From Acidimicrobiales bacterium (lineage in GTDB: Bacteria > Actinomycetota > Acidimicrobiia > Acidimicrobiales > Ilumatobacteraceae), in contig JAURHL010000014.1 of NCBI GenBank assembly GCA_030833305.1, positions 1 through 21,079 of the forward strand: 21,079 nt of DNA, in the 5' to 3' direction. Positions 14,733 through 21,079 of this stretch are shown one piece after another. The notes under the pieces are model-generated. The model was given only the letters and a program-made list of their open reading frames with translations, had not been told where the DNA came from and did not search any database. The position numbers were made by a program, and so were the translations under genes. How positions within the stretch are numbered: position 1 is the stretch's first letter; every line of letters starts with the position of its first letter.

Positions 14733-15767
14733 TCAGTCCTGAAGCGAGGCGAGAACATGGCTGGCGGCCAGGGCCCGATCATCGACGATCGGTCGCCGGG
14801 CCAGTGAGCCACCCGACATCGTGGTGATGGCCGTTTCGATGGCACTTTGCAGGTCACGCAGATTGCGCGGGGGTGGAAAGTACTCGTCCTCGTCGGTGAT
14901 GCGAACCTCTTCGACGCCGTTGCGAGGCGCCAAGCGGGCGATGACCGCGTCGACCAACTCCTCCGGCGCGGACGCACCCGCGGTGACGCCCACGACGCCA
15001 TCCAGATCGTCGGGGATCTCGCCGGCGGTGTTCACTCGGAACACGCGGTCGCAACCGGCCTCGCGGGCGAGCCGTTCCAAGGCCCGGGTGTTCGACGAGT
15101 TGGCCGAGCCGATCACGATGATCGCGTCACAGCGGGTCGCCAGGGACATGAGGGCGGACTGTCGATTGGTGGTGGCGAAACACAGGTCGCTTCGACCGGG
15201 GGTCCAGACAGCGGGGAAACGTTCCTTCACCCTCACGGCAACCTCGTCCCAGTCGCGGTGGGACAACGTGGTCTGGGCCAACAGGGCGACCGGTTGATCG
15301 AACGCGGGCAGAGCGTCCACCTCGTCGATGGATTCGACTCGCGAGATCGAGTCCGGGGCGACCGCCATCGTTCCGACCGCTTCTTCGTGCCCTTCGTGGC
15401 CGACGTAGACGATGCGGTACCCCTTGCCGGCGCGCACCTTCACCTCGTGATGCACCTTGGTGACGAGGGGGCACACCGAGTCGACCACCACGGACCCTCG
15501 CGAACGAGCGGCCGCCACGACGTCGGGAGCCGATCCGTGGGCCGACAACATGATCGGTCGACCCTCGGGCACCTCGGAAATGTCGTCGACGAACACGACA
15601 CCGAGATTCTCGAAACGCTCGACGACGATCTTGTTGTGGACGATCTCGTGGTAGCAGTACACCGGAGCCTCGAAACTGCGAACCATCCACGCCAGGGCCT
15701 TGATGGCCATCTCGACTCCGGCGCAGAAACCGCGGGGAGCGGCCAGCAGCACGTGGTCGACGTTCAT
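14733..15767 (-). CDS. ispH: 4-hydroxy-3-methylbut-2-enyl diphosphate reductase
   Basis: IspH (LytB) performs the last step of the MEP pathway, reducing HMBPP to isopentenyl and dimethylallyl diphosphate with a [4Fe-4S] cluster. The 344-residue protein has the three cluster cysteines C15 (RGFCAGV), C99 (VCPLV) and C196 (DLCFATTNRQ), and the substrate-pocket histidines in EIVHN (H44), SAHGSAPD (H77) and GHEEAVGT (H127, with E129). The C-terminal VGVTAGASAPEELVD is also canonical. The start ATG 15767 lies 6 nt after a TATCCT box, pointing to a leaderless transcript. It is divergent from the DUF512-der operon and followed by the serine-less SGNH lipoprotein in the same transcription unit. Confidence 0.97.
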   Translation of the reverse strand: MNVDHVLLAAPRGFCAGVEMAIKALAWMVRSFEAPVYCYHEIVHNKIVVERFENLGVVFVDDISEVPEGRPIMLSAHGSAPDVVAAARSRGSVVVDSVCPLVTKVHHEVKVRAGKGYRIVYVGHEGHEEAVGTMAVAPDSISRVESIDEVDALPAFDQPVALLAQTTLSHRDWDEVAVRVKERFPAVWTPGRSDLCFATTNRQSALMSLATRCDAIIVIGSANSSNTRALERLAREAGCDRVFRVNTAGEIPDDLDGVVGVTAGASAPEELVDAVIARLAPRNGVEEVRITDEDEYFPPPRNLRDLQSAIETAITTMSGGSLARRPIVDDRALAASHVLASLQD

Positions 15768-15773
15768 GGGGGC

Positions 15774-15779
15774 AGGATA
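15774..15779 (-). promoter_or_regulatory. probable leaderless -10 box for ispH (TATCCT)
   Basis: Minus strand 15779-15774 is TATCCT. Six bases (GCCCCC) separate it from ATG 15767, with no ribosome binding site. It faces away from the TAGCCT box at 15810-15815. Confidence 0.6.
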
Positions 15780-15809
15780 ACGAACGACCCGTGCCCGAAA
15801 GTCGACGGG

Positions 15810-15815
15810 TAGCCT
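15810..15815 (+). promoter_or_regulatory. probable -10 box of the DUF512-der operon (TAGCCT)
   Basis: TAGCCT ends 6 nt before an ATG at 15822, exactly the leaderless spacing seen before several other genes. That ATG opens a 16-codon ORF and not the DUF512 gene, whose start is 47 nt further on. Confidence 0.5.
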
Positions 15816-15821
15816 CGCCGT

Positions 15822-15872
15822 ATGTCACCTCGCCGAATTCGTGGGTCGAGAATTCGGGAGCGGTCGGCATGA
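15822..15872 (+). CDS. 16-residue arginine-rich leader ORF (candidate)
   Basis: The ORF reads MSPRRIRGSRIRERSA and stops. Six of its 16 residues are arginine. Three things suggest it is translated: its ATG lies 6 nt after a TAGCCT box, the spacing of leaderless starts in this window; its TGA stop overlaps the ATG of the DUF512 gene (ATGA, 15869-15872); and it runs through a hairpin (15833-15857) that covers part of the DUF512 ribosome binding site. Together these would couple translation of the leader to that of the radical-SAM gene. It matches no known leader peptide that I recognise. A chance ORF of this length is possible. Confidence 0.4.
   Translation: MSPRRIRGSRIRERSA
15833..15857 (+). 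promoter_or_regulatory. leader hairpin overlapping a ribosome binding site
   Basis: CCGAATTC (15833-15840) and GAATTCGG (15850-15857) form a perfect 8-bp stem with a 9-nt loop. The right arm runs into CGGGAG (15855-15860), the ribosome binding site for ATG 15869. In RNA the stem would partly hide that site; in DNA the same dyad could be a protein binding site. It lies wholly within the 16-codon leader ORF. Confidence 0.5.
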
Positions 15873-17275
15873 AGCAGTCGGCTCCCACCGTGGTGGCCGT
15901 GACAACCGACTCGCCCGCGTCTCGGGCCGGTTTGTGCGTCGGTGACGAGGTTCGCAGCATCAACGGAGTCTCGCCGCGCGACATCATCGAGTGGCGTCTG
16001 CTGGCCGACGACGCCGAGGTGGATCTCGAGATCGTCCGAGGTGGGATCGAGATGATCCTCGAGGTGCGCAAGCGCGACGGAGAAACTCTCGGGGCGGAGG
16101 TCTCGAGCGCGCTGTTCGATCGGGTGCGGACGTGCGACAACCATTGCGCGTTCTGCTTCATCTATCAACTCCCGCCCGGGATGCGCCGCAGTCTCTATTT
16201 GAAGGACGACGATTATCGCCTGAGCTTCCTGTACGGGAACTTCACGACCCTGACGCGATTCACCGAGGCGGACCTGGAACGAGTCGTCACCGAAGGGCTG
16301 TCACCGCTCAACGTGAGCATCCACGCCACTGACCCGTCGGTGCGCAGCGAGATGTTGCGCAATCCGCGCGGTGGAATGAGCCTGCGATGGTTGCGACAGT
16401 TGCTGAACCACGGCATCACCGTGAACGGTCAGCTGGTGGTTTGTCCGGGCGTGAACGACGGCCCGATCCTCGAGGACACCATGATCGGCATTCTCGATCG
16501 TTATCCCGACCTGAATTCGGTGGCCGTCGTGCCGCTCGGGATCAGTCGCTACAACACCGAATCGGCGATGCGCGCCCACACCCGAGCCGAAGCCGAAGCG
16601 GTGGTCGACCTCGTCGCGCGGTGGCAGGACGTCTTCATGTCGGTCCTCGGTCGACGCATGGTCTTCGCCGCCGACGAGTACTACCTCATGGCCGAACGGC
16701 CCTTTCCGGAGGGCGAGGAGTACGAGGGTTTCGGGATGCACGAGGACGGCATCGGAATGGCCCGCACGTTCGAATGGGAGTTCACGGGACGATTGGAGGT
16801 CCCGACCGGACCACAAAGCGGATTCTTCGCGTGGGTGGACGGAGCGCCGGCGGAGGGATACCGAGCGGTTCGTAATCCGGCCGGGGACACCGGATTGCGT
16901 GACCACGGTTCGGCGGTGCCGGTCGCGCTCGGTCGCCGGTCGGCGCCCGACGGTGCACCGGTCGGCGTGCTGACCGGGACCTACGGCGCTCGGGTGATCG
17001 GTCCCTTGATCGATTCGCTCGGGCGGCCCGATGTGCGGGTGATCGTGGTGCCGAACGATCACTTCGGGGGTAACACCGGTGTGACGGGTTTGATGGTGGG
17101 GACGGACATCTCGCGGGTTCTCGAAGGTGAACCGGTCGGTCACCGGTACCTTGTACCGGATGTCTGTTTGTCCGAAGGCCGCTTTCTCGATGGTCTCACC
17201 GTCGACGATCTGCCGCGAACGGTCGAGGTCGTACCGACCGACGGAATCGCGTTGCGGCGCGCCCTGGGGAGATGA
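15869..17275 (+). CDS. DUF512 protein, PDZ plus radical-SAM
   Basis: This is a 468-residue protein of the DUF512 / COG1625 family. A PDZ-like domain fills about residues 7-75 (TTDSPASRAGLCVGDEVRSING is its carboxylate-binding part). A radical-SAM-type cluster motif follows, C89-x3-C93-x2-C96 in CDNHCAFCF, then YLKDDDYRLSFLYGNFTTLT, which is highly characteristic of the family, and the C-terminal DUF512 domain. The reaction is unknown. In clostridia this gene is typically next to der, as it is here, which hints at a role around ribosome assembly or translation. I chose ATG 15869 because the PDZ domain begins right after it and GGGAG lies at 15856-15860. A longer in-frame reading from GTG 15791 would cross the promoter region. 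Der follows after 3 nt. Confidence 0.9.
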   Translation: MKQSAPTVVAVTTDSPASRAGLCVGDEVRSINGVSPRDIIEWRLLADDAEVDLEIVRGGIEMILEVRKRDGETLGAEVSSALFDRVRTCDNHCAFCFIYQLPPGMRRSLYLKDDDYRLSFLYGNFTTLTRFTEADLERVVTEGLSPLNVSIHATDPSVRSEMLRNPRGGMSLRWLRQLLNHGITVNGQLVVCPGVNDGPILEDTMIGILDRYPDLNSVAVVPLGISRYNTESAMRAHTRAEAEAVVDLVARWQDVFMSVLGRRMVFAADEYYLMAERPFPEGEEYEGFGMHEDGIGMARTFEWEFTGRLEVPTGPQSGFFAWVDGAPAEGYRAVRNPAGDTGLRDHGSAVPVALGRRSAPDGAPVGVLTGTYGARVIGPLIDSLGRPDVRVIVVPNDHFGGNTGVTGLMVGTDISRVLEGEPVGHRYLVPDVCLSEGRFLDGLTVDDLPRTVEVVPTDGIALRRALGR

Positions 17276-17278
17276 GCA

Positions 17279-18634
17279 GTGAGCGAGATCGAGGAGACTC
17301 CGCTACCGATCGTCGTCATCGTCGGTCGCCCCAACGTCGGCAAGAGCACCCTGTTCAACCGGTTCATCGGTGAACAGGCCGCCATCGTGGAGGATCGTCC
17401 CGGCGTCACCCGTGACCGCAAGGAGTTGGAAGCGGAATGGCTCGGTCGCCGTTTCCGCCTGGTCGACACCGGGGGATGGCTCCCGGCCGGATCGGAACTG
17501 GATGCCAAGGTGAGCCGTCAGGTCGAGGCGGCCGTGCGTTCGGCCGATCTCATCATCTTTCTCACCGACGGTTCGGTCGGGGTCACCGACGAGGACGAGG
17601 CCGTGGCGTCGTGGTTGCGCAAGGTGTCGCCACCGGTGATGTTGGTGGTGAACAAGGCCGACAACGACCGCCGCGAAGCCGATCGTTGGGAGTTCCTGTC
17701 GCTCGGCCTCGGTGAGCCGTATCCGGTCAGCGCGTTGCACGGGCGTCGGGCCGGCGATCTGTTGGACGAGATCATCTCACGCGTGCCCGACGCGCCGTTG
17801 AGCGACGAATACGTCGAGTCCTACGGACTCGACGAGGAGATCGTTCCGGTGGGGGATCAGAAGCCTCCGCGGGTGGCCTTGATCGGCCGTCCGAACGTGG
17901 GCAAGAGCACGTTGTTCAACCGCCTTGTGGGCGAGGACCGATCCGTGGTCCACGACATGCCCGGGACCACCCGCGACGCGATCGACACCTTGGTGGAAAC
18001 CGAGGACGGGCCGGTGGTCTTCGTCGACACCGCGGGCATGCGACGCCGTTCGCGTATCGACGACACCGCCGAGTATTACTCGCTGGTTCGTGCGTTGCGC
18101 GCGGTGGATGCGTCCGACATCGCGCTGTTCGTGATCGACGCGACCCAGGGGGTCACCGCCCAGGATCAACGTCTGGCGGAACGCGTCGATGCCGCGGGAT
18201 GTCCGATCCTGATCCTCTTGAACAAGTGGGAGTTGATCGAGGACGTCGAGGATCGCGAACGAATCGAGAACGAGGTGAAGCGCAAGTTGTACTTCATGGA
18301 CGACGCCCCGGTGTTGAAGATCTCGGCGCTCACGGGCAAGGGGGTCCACAAGTTGCGGCCCGTCCTGCAGGAGGCGATCGAGCAGTATCACCGTCGCGTC
18401 CCCACTCGCGACGTGAATCGGGTCATTGCCGATGCCCAGCAACGTCAGCCGGCGGCGGGGGGTGCAAAGGTGATGTACGCGATCCAAGGCGCGACCGATC
18501 CGCCGACCTTCACGTTGTTCGTCAACCGCGAGTTGCCGCACACGTATTTGCGGTATCTCGAGCGCTCCATTCGTGAGGCGTTCGGTTTTGGTTCGACCCC
18601 GTTGAAGTTGCGGGTGCGCAAGCGGGGCGACTGA
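17279..18634 (+). CDS. der: ribosome-assembly GTPase Der (EngA)
   Basis: Der is a double-domain GTPase needed for maturation of the 50S ribosomal subunit. The 451-residue protein shows two complete G domains: GRPNVGKS at 16-23, DTGG at 63-66 and NKAD at 125-128, then GRPNVGKS at 203-210, DTAG at 250-253 and NKWE at 315-318. A KH-like domain follows from about 360 and ends in PLKLRVRKR. An acidic linker (about 173-192) joins the two G domains. The start is GTG 17279, with GGGGAG at 17266-17271. A nearby ATG at 17272 is in another frame. It sits between the DUF512 gene (3 nt upstream) and a zinc-ribbon protein whose start overlaps its stop in TGATG, so the three form one operon. Confidence 0.97.
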   Translation: MSEIEETPLPIVVIVGRPNVGKSTLFNRFIGEQAAIVEDRPGVTRDRKELEAEWLGRRFRLVDTGGWLPAGSELDAKVSRQVEAAVRSADLIIFLTDGSVGVTDEDEAVASWLRKVSPPVMLVVNKADNDRREADRWEFLSLGLGEPYPVSALHGRRAGDLLDEIISRVPDAPLSDEYVESYGLDEEIVPVGDQKPPRVALIGRPNVGKSTLFNRLVGEDRSVVHDMPGTTRDAIDTLVETEDGPVVFVDTAGMRRRSRIDDTAEYYSLVRALRAVDASDIALFVIDATQGVTAQDQRLAERVDAAGCPILILLNKWELIEDVEDRERIENEVKRKLYFMDDAPVLKISALTGKGVHKLRPVLQEAIEQYHRRVPTRDVNRVIADAQQRQPAAGGAKVMYAIQGATDPPTFTLFVNRELPHTYLRYLERSIREAFGFGSTPLKLRVRKRGD

Positions 18635-18903
18635 TGCCGTTCTGCGAGGAGTGCGCCAAGTACTGGGCGCCCTCGGCCATGCGCGAGGACGGATCCTGCC
18701 CGAGTTGCGGGCGCGTACTCGAAGCTCCGAAGGTGGCCAGCACGACGCCGAGTCACCGCCGTGTCACGGCCGAGAACATCGACATACGACGTTTGGCGTC
18801 GGGTGACGTCGAGTCCGAGGCCAAAGCTCCGTGGCACTTCAAGTTGCTGGTGGTCGCGTTGTGTCTGTACCTCGGTTGGCGGGTGGTGGACCTGTTTCTG
18901 TGA
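18634..18903 (+). CDS. zinc-ribbon protein with C-terminal membrane helix
   Basis: This is an 89-residue protein I do not recognise as a named family. A zinc-ribbon knuckle pair is visible near the N-terminus (C4-E-E-C7 and C22-P-S-C25), then a hydrophilic linker, then one hydrophobic segment at about 69-88 (FKLLVVALCLYLGWRVVDLF) that reaches the C-terminus. This makes it a likely tail-anchored membrane protein with its zinc ribbon in the cytoplasm. Its ATG overlaps the der stop in TGATG, so it is translated with der. Similar short zinc-ribbon/TM proteins occur after der in related actinobacteria as far as I recall. Its function is unknown. It could tether or sense something linked to ribosome assembly, but this is a guess. 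Confidence 0.8.
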   Translation: MPFCEECAKYWAPSAMREDGSCPSCGRVLEAPKVASTTPSHRRVTAENIDIRRLASGDVESEAKAPWHFKLLVVALCLYLGWRVVDLFL

Positions 18904-18916
18904 GTCGGACCCCCGA

Positions 18917-18922
18917 TAGGGT
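18917..18922 (+). promoter_or_regulatory. possible -10 box for tRNA-Pro (TAGGGT)
   Basis: TAGGGT lies 15 nt before the mature 5' end of the tRNA, which would give a precursor leader of about 8 nt. The tRNA could also be read through from the der operon, whose last stop is at 18903. Confidence 0.4.
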
Positions 18923-18937
18923 GGTGAACACATATCT

Positions 18938-19014
18938 CGGGCTGTGGCGCAGCTTGGTAGCGCGCTTGACTGGGGGTCAAGAGGTCGCAGGTTCAAGTCC
19001 TGTCAGCCCGACCA
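18938..19014 (+). tRNA. tRNA-Pro (anticodon GGG), CCA encoded
   Basis: A 77-nt cloverleaf can be drawn by eye. The acceptor stem is CGGGCTG with CAGCCCG, the D arm is GCGC/GCGC around AGCTTGGTA, and the anticodon stem is CTTGA/TCAAG with loop CTGGGGG, which places GGG at positions 34-36. The T arm is GCAGG/CCTGT with TTCAAGT. Discriminator A and an encoded CCA follow. The GGG anticodon reads CCC and CCU proline codons. A strong terminator begins 4 nt later. Confidence 0.97.
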
Positions 19015-19017
19015 ACG

Positions 19018-19053
19018 ATGCCCCGGGGATCCTGGCGATCTCCGGGGCATTTT
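19018..19053 (+). terminator. intrinsic terminator after tRNA-Pro
   Basis: A 14-bp stem (one G-T wobble) with a 5-nt CTGGC loop runs from 19018 to 19050, starting ATGCCCCGG and ending CCGGGGCAT. TTTT follows at 19050-19053. It is the only clear rho-independent terminator in the window. Confidence 0.88.
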
Positions 19054-19076
19054 CGTGTCCGTGATCATGGGTGGCT

Positions 19077-19109
19077 CCGTGACCGTTCCTGCGTCTCGAA
19101 CCATCACGG
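19077..19109. repeat. inverted repeat CCGTGA-N21-TCACGG
   Basis: CCGTGA at 19077-19082 is matched by TCACGG at 19104-19109, just before the TACCTT box at 19113. Another CCGTGA lies at 19059-19064. The arms are short and far apart, so an operator is only a possibility. Confidence 0.3.
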
Positions 19110-19112
19110 CAC

Positions 19113-19118
19113 TACCTT
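19113..19118 (+). promoter_or_regulatory. probable leaderless -10 box (TACCTT)
   Basis: TACCTT ends 6 nt before ATG 19125. The six bases between are GGGGGA, which could also act as a ribosome binding site, though directly touching the ATG is too close for that. Confidence 0.5.
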
Positions 19119-19124
19119 GGGGGA

Positions 19125-21079
19125 ATGGACTCCCCCTCCTCACGTACCCTCTCGGAATCGGCGTCGAAGGCGCTGCTGCGTGCCTACGGGGTGCCGATGG
19201 CCGACGAGCGCGAGGTGACCGACTGCGATGCCGCGGTCGTGGCCGCCGAGCAGATCGGCCTGCCGGTGGTGGCCAAGTTGTGTGGAGACGCCATCGCCCA
19301 CAAGACCGAGCGGGGACTGGTCCGGCTGAAACTGTCGTCCGCCGAGGCCGTTCGCGCGGCCGCCATCGAGTTGTTGGCCGCCGCCCGCCCCGACGACGGC
19401 CCCGTCACCGTGTTGGTGGCACCCATGGTGCAGGGCAATCGGGAACTCATCGCCGGAGTCGTGCGTGACGAGCAATTCGGGGCCAGCGTGATGTTGGGTG
19501 TGGGAGGAATCCTGGCCGAGGCCGTCGCCGACGTGGTGTTCCGTCCGGCGCCGCTGGACCGCGTGACGGCGGCGGACATGATCTCGGATCTGGCCACGCA
19601 GAAGTTGCTCGGTGAATTTCGCGGCGAGGCCGCCGTCGACCGTGAACGTCTGATCGACGTGCTGGTGGGATTGGGTCGCCTCGCCGACGAGAGACCGGAT
19701 GTGGCCAGCGTCGACGTCAACCCGTTGATCGTTCGATCCGATGGTCTGCCGGTGGCCGTGGACGCCTTGGTCGAGTTGTCGGACGAGCGAGAGAACCGCG
19801 TCGAAGCACGACGTCGACCGAGCGACGAGCAGTTCCGTGCTCTGTTCGAACCGCGCGCGGTCTTGGTGACCGGGGCGTCGACGCATCCCGGAAAGTTCGG
19901 GTTCGTCTCGTTGCACAACATCCTCGCGGGCGGGTACGCCGGAGGCGTGTACGGCACGAATCTCCAGAGCGAAACGGTTCTGGGTGTTCGCACGGTGGCC
20001 GACATCGCCGATCTGCCCGACGGTGTCATCGATTTGGTGTTCGTCTGCACGCCCGCGTCGGCGAACCCCGACTTGTTGCGCGCCTGCGCGGCCAAAGGAA
20101 TCAAGGCGGCCTTTCTCACGTCGGCCGGCTACGGCGAGGCGGGCGAGGAGGGGCGTCGGGCCGAGCGCGAACTCGTCGCGTTGGCCGACGAATTGGGGAT
20201 CCTGCTCGCCGGTCCCAATGGTCAAGGGGTGGTGAGCACGCCGGCGAACCTGTGCGCCCAGATCGTCGCCCCGTACCCGCCCGCGGGTCGCATCGGGGTG
20301 GCCAGCCAGAGTGGGAACTTCGTGTCGTCGTTCATGAACTACGCCCGGGCGACCGGCGTCGGCATCAGTCGTGCGGTCTCGGCCGGCAACGCGGCGGCCG
20401 TGACGGTGGCCGACTACTTGGATTTCTACGCCGACGATCCCGCGACCTCGGTGGGGCTGGCATATGTCGAGGGCATCACCGATGGTCGGGCGTTGATGTC
20501 CCGACTCGCCTCGGTGGCCGCGCGCAAACCGCTCGTGCTGGTCAAGGGCGGGGCCACCGAAGGCGGAGCCAAAGCGGCGGCCTCCCACACCGGCGCGTTG
20601 GCGGCCAACGACAAGGTGTTCGACGGCTTCTGTCGGGCGGCGGGCATCACCCGGGCCGCGACGGTGGAGGAAGCGTTCGAAGCCGCGGCCACGTTCGCCA
20701 CTCAACCCTTGCCGATGGGTCCGAACGTGGTGGTGATGACGACGGCGGGCGGTTGGGGCGTCGTCACCTCTGACGCGCTCACACGCGATGGACACTTGAA
20801 CCTGATGGAACTGCCGGCGGATCTGACCGCGATGATCGACACCAAGTTGCCTCCTCGTTGGAGCAGGGGAAACCCGGTCGACTGCGCGGGCGGAGAGACG
20901 CGTGACACGATTCCCGAGGTGCTGGAAATGATCGCCACCCATCGCGACGTTCACGCGGTGATTTATCTGGGAATCGGTATTCAGTCCAATCAAGCCCGAT
21001 TGATGCGCGAAGGCGGATTTCATCCCGATCATGGACTCGATCGCATCGTGGCGTATCACGAGCGTCAGGATCAGCGCTT
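19125..21079 (+). CDS. ADP-forming acyl-CoA synthetase, ATP-grasp first (3' partial)
   Basis: The reading frame is open for 651 codons to the window edge. The enzyme interconverts an acyl-CoA, ADP and phosphate with the free acid, CoA and ATP. Domain order: an ATP-grasp_5 (beta) domain at about 10-218, with VVAKLCGDAIAHKTERG (K51, H59) and VDVNPLIV at 197-204; a CoA-binding Rossmann domain from about 235, with VLVTGAS; and a succinyl-CoA-ligase-type domain with GVASQSGN at 391-398, SAGN at 419-422 and SHTGALA at 487-493, whose H488 is the likely phosphohistidine. Most fused bacterial enzymes carry the alpha (CoA-binding) half first, so the halves are swapped here. The true C-terminus lies beyond the window. 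It is transcribed from its own promoter, downstream of the tRNA terminator. Acetyl-, propionyl- or branched acyl groups are all possible substrates. Confidence 0.88.
   Translation, partial: MDSPSSRTLSESASKALLRAYGVPMADEREVTDCDAAVVAAEQIGLPVVAKLCGDAIAHKTERGLVRLKLSSAEAVRAAAIELLAAARPDDGPVTVLVAPMVQGNRELIAGVVRDEQFGASVMLGVGGILAEAVADVVFRPAPLDRVTAADMISDLATQKLLGEFRGEAAVDRERLIDVLVGLGRLADERPDVASVDVNPLIVRSDGLPVAVDALVELSDERENRVEARRRPSDEQFRALFEPRAVLVTGASTHPGKFGFVSLHNILAGGYAGGVYGTNLQSETVLGVRTVADIADLPDGVIDLVFVCTPASANPDLLRACAAKGIKAAFLTSAGYGEAGEEGRRAERELVALADELGILLAGPNGQGVVSTPANLCAQIVAPYPPAGRIGVASQSGNFVSSFMNYARATGVGISRAVSAGNAAAVTVADYLDFYADDPATSVGLAYVEGITDGRALMSRLASVAARKPLVLVKGGATEGGAKAAASHTGALAANDKVFDGFCRAAGITRAATVEEAFEAAATFATQPLPMGPNVVVMTTAGGWGVVTSDALTRDGHLNLMELPADLTAMIDTKLPPRWSRGNPVDCAGGETRDTIPEVLEMIATHRDVHAVIYLGIGIQSNQARLMREGGFHPDHGLDRIVAYHERQDQR

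Noticed and set aside
15791..15868. N-terminal extension of the DUF512 protein from GTG 15791
   Set aside because: It would cross the TAGCCT promoter box and leader hairpin, and the added residues do not resemble the family. ATG 15869 has a ribosome binding site and the PDZ domain follows.
17272..17278. ATG 17272 as the start of der
   Set aside because: It is out of frame with the Der coding sequence. GTG 17279 is in frame with GGGGAG 7 nt upstream.
19140..21059. A 639-codon open frame on the minus strand opposite the ADP-forming synthetase
   Set aside because: Its sequence is Arg/His/Gly/Gln-rich with no recognisable domain, while the plus strand carries clear ATP-grasp and CoA-binding motifs. 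Long antisense frames are expected opposite GC-biased codons.
1..21079. Mobile elements, CRISPR arrays, toxin-antitoxin or defence genes
   Set aside because: No transposase or integrase motifs, no terminal repeats, no regularly spaced repeats and no shift in composition were seen. The tRNA-Pro is not followed by an integrase or a repeat of its 3' end within the window.

Overview
The window is compact, GC-rich (about 60-65% by eye), strongly codon-biased DNA with no sign of insertion sequences, phage, CRISPR or composition breaks. It looks like ordinary chromosome of a high-GC actinobacterium. Coenzyme-F420-type luciferase-like oxidoreductases, acyl-CoA enzymes, leaderless-style promoters and a DUF512 radical-SAM gene beside der would fit the Acidimicrobiia. 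That placement is inference, not measurement.

Layout. 1-1715: two components of a NitT/TauT-type ABC importer (ATPase, permease). 1741-3133: a membrane fatty-acid-type desaturase divergent from a small TIGR03792-like protein. 3134-6420: a luciferase-like oxidoreductase, a cytosine-deaminase-family amidohydrolase and a second luciferase-like flavoprotein. 6413-8654: a glycerophosphodiester phosphodiesterase divergent from an aldehyde dehydrogenase. 8659-12214: an acyl-CoA synthetase divergent from a SirB1-type transglutaminase-like protein, then an acyl-CoA dehydrogenase. 12218-14054: a small CopD-like membrane protein divergent from a guanine deaminase. 14055-15767: ispH followed by a lipoprotein with an SGNH-like fold that lacks the nucleophilic serine. 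15822-18903: an apparent operon of a 16-codon leader ORF, a PDZ/radical-SAM DUF512 protein, the ribosome-assembly GTPase Der and a zinc-ribbon membrane protein. 18938-19053: tRNA-Pro(GGG) with a strong intrinsic terminator. 19125-end: a 3'-truncated ADP-forming acyl-CoA synthetase with the ATP-grasp half first.

How the genes fit together. The importer, the cytosine-deaminase-like enzyme, the guanine deaminase and the luciferase-like enzymes suggest uptake and breakdown of nucleobase-like or other N-heterocyclic compounds. The desaturase, acyl-CoA synthetase, acyl-CoA dehydrogenase and ADP-forming synthetase suggest lipid and carboxylate metabolism. Most are single-gene units in alternating orientation, so the links are thematic rather than operonic.

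The most notable patterns are regulatory. At least nine start codons lie 6-8 nt after a TANNNT box, the signature of leaderless transcription. One of these points at a tiny arginine-rich ORF whose stop overlaps the start of the DUF512 gene in ATGA, with a perfect 8-bp hairpin covering part of that gene's ribosome binding site. All six convergent gene pairs end within 25 nt of each other or overlap, four of them by sharing, abutting or nearly abutting stops. I found no clearly new multi-gene system. The best candidates for something undescribed are the DUF512-der leader and the serine-less SGNH lipoprotein behind ispH.
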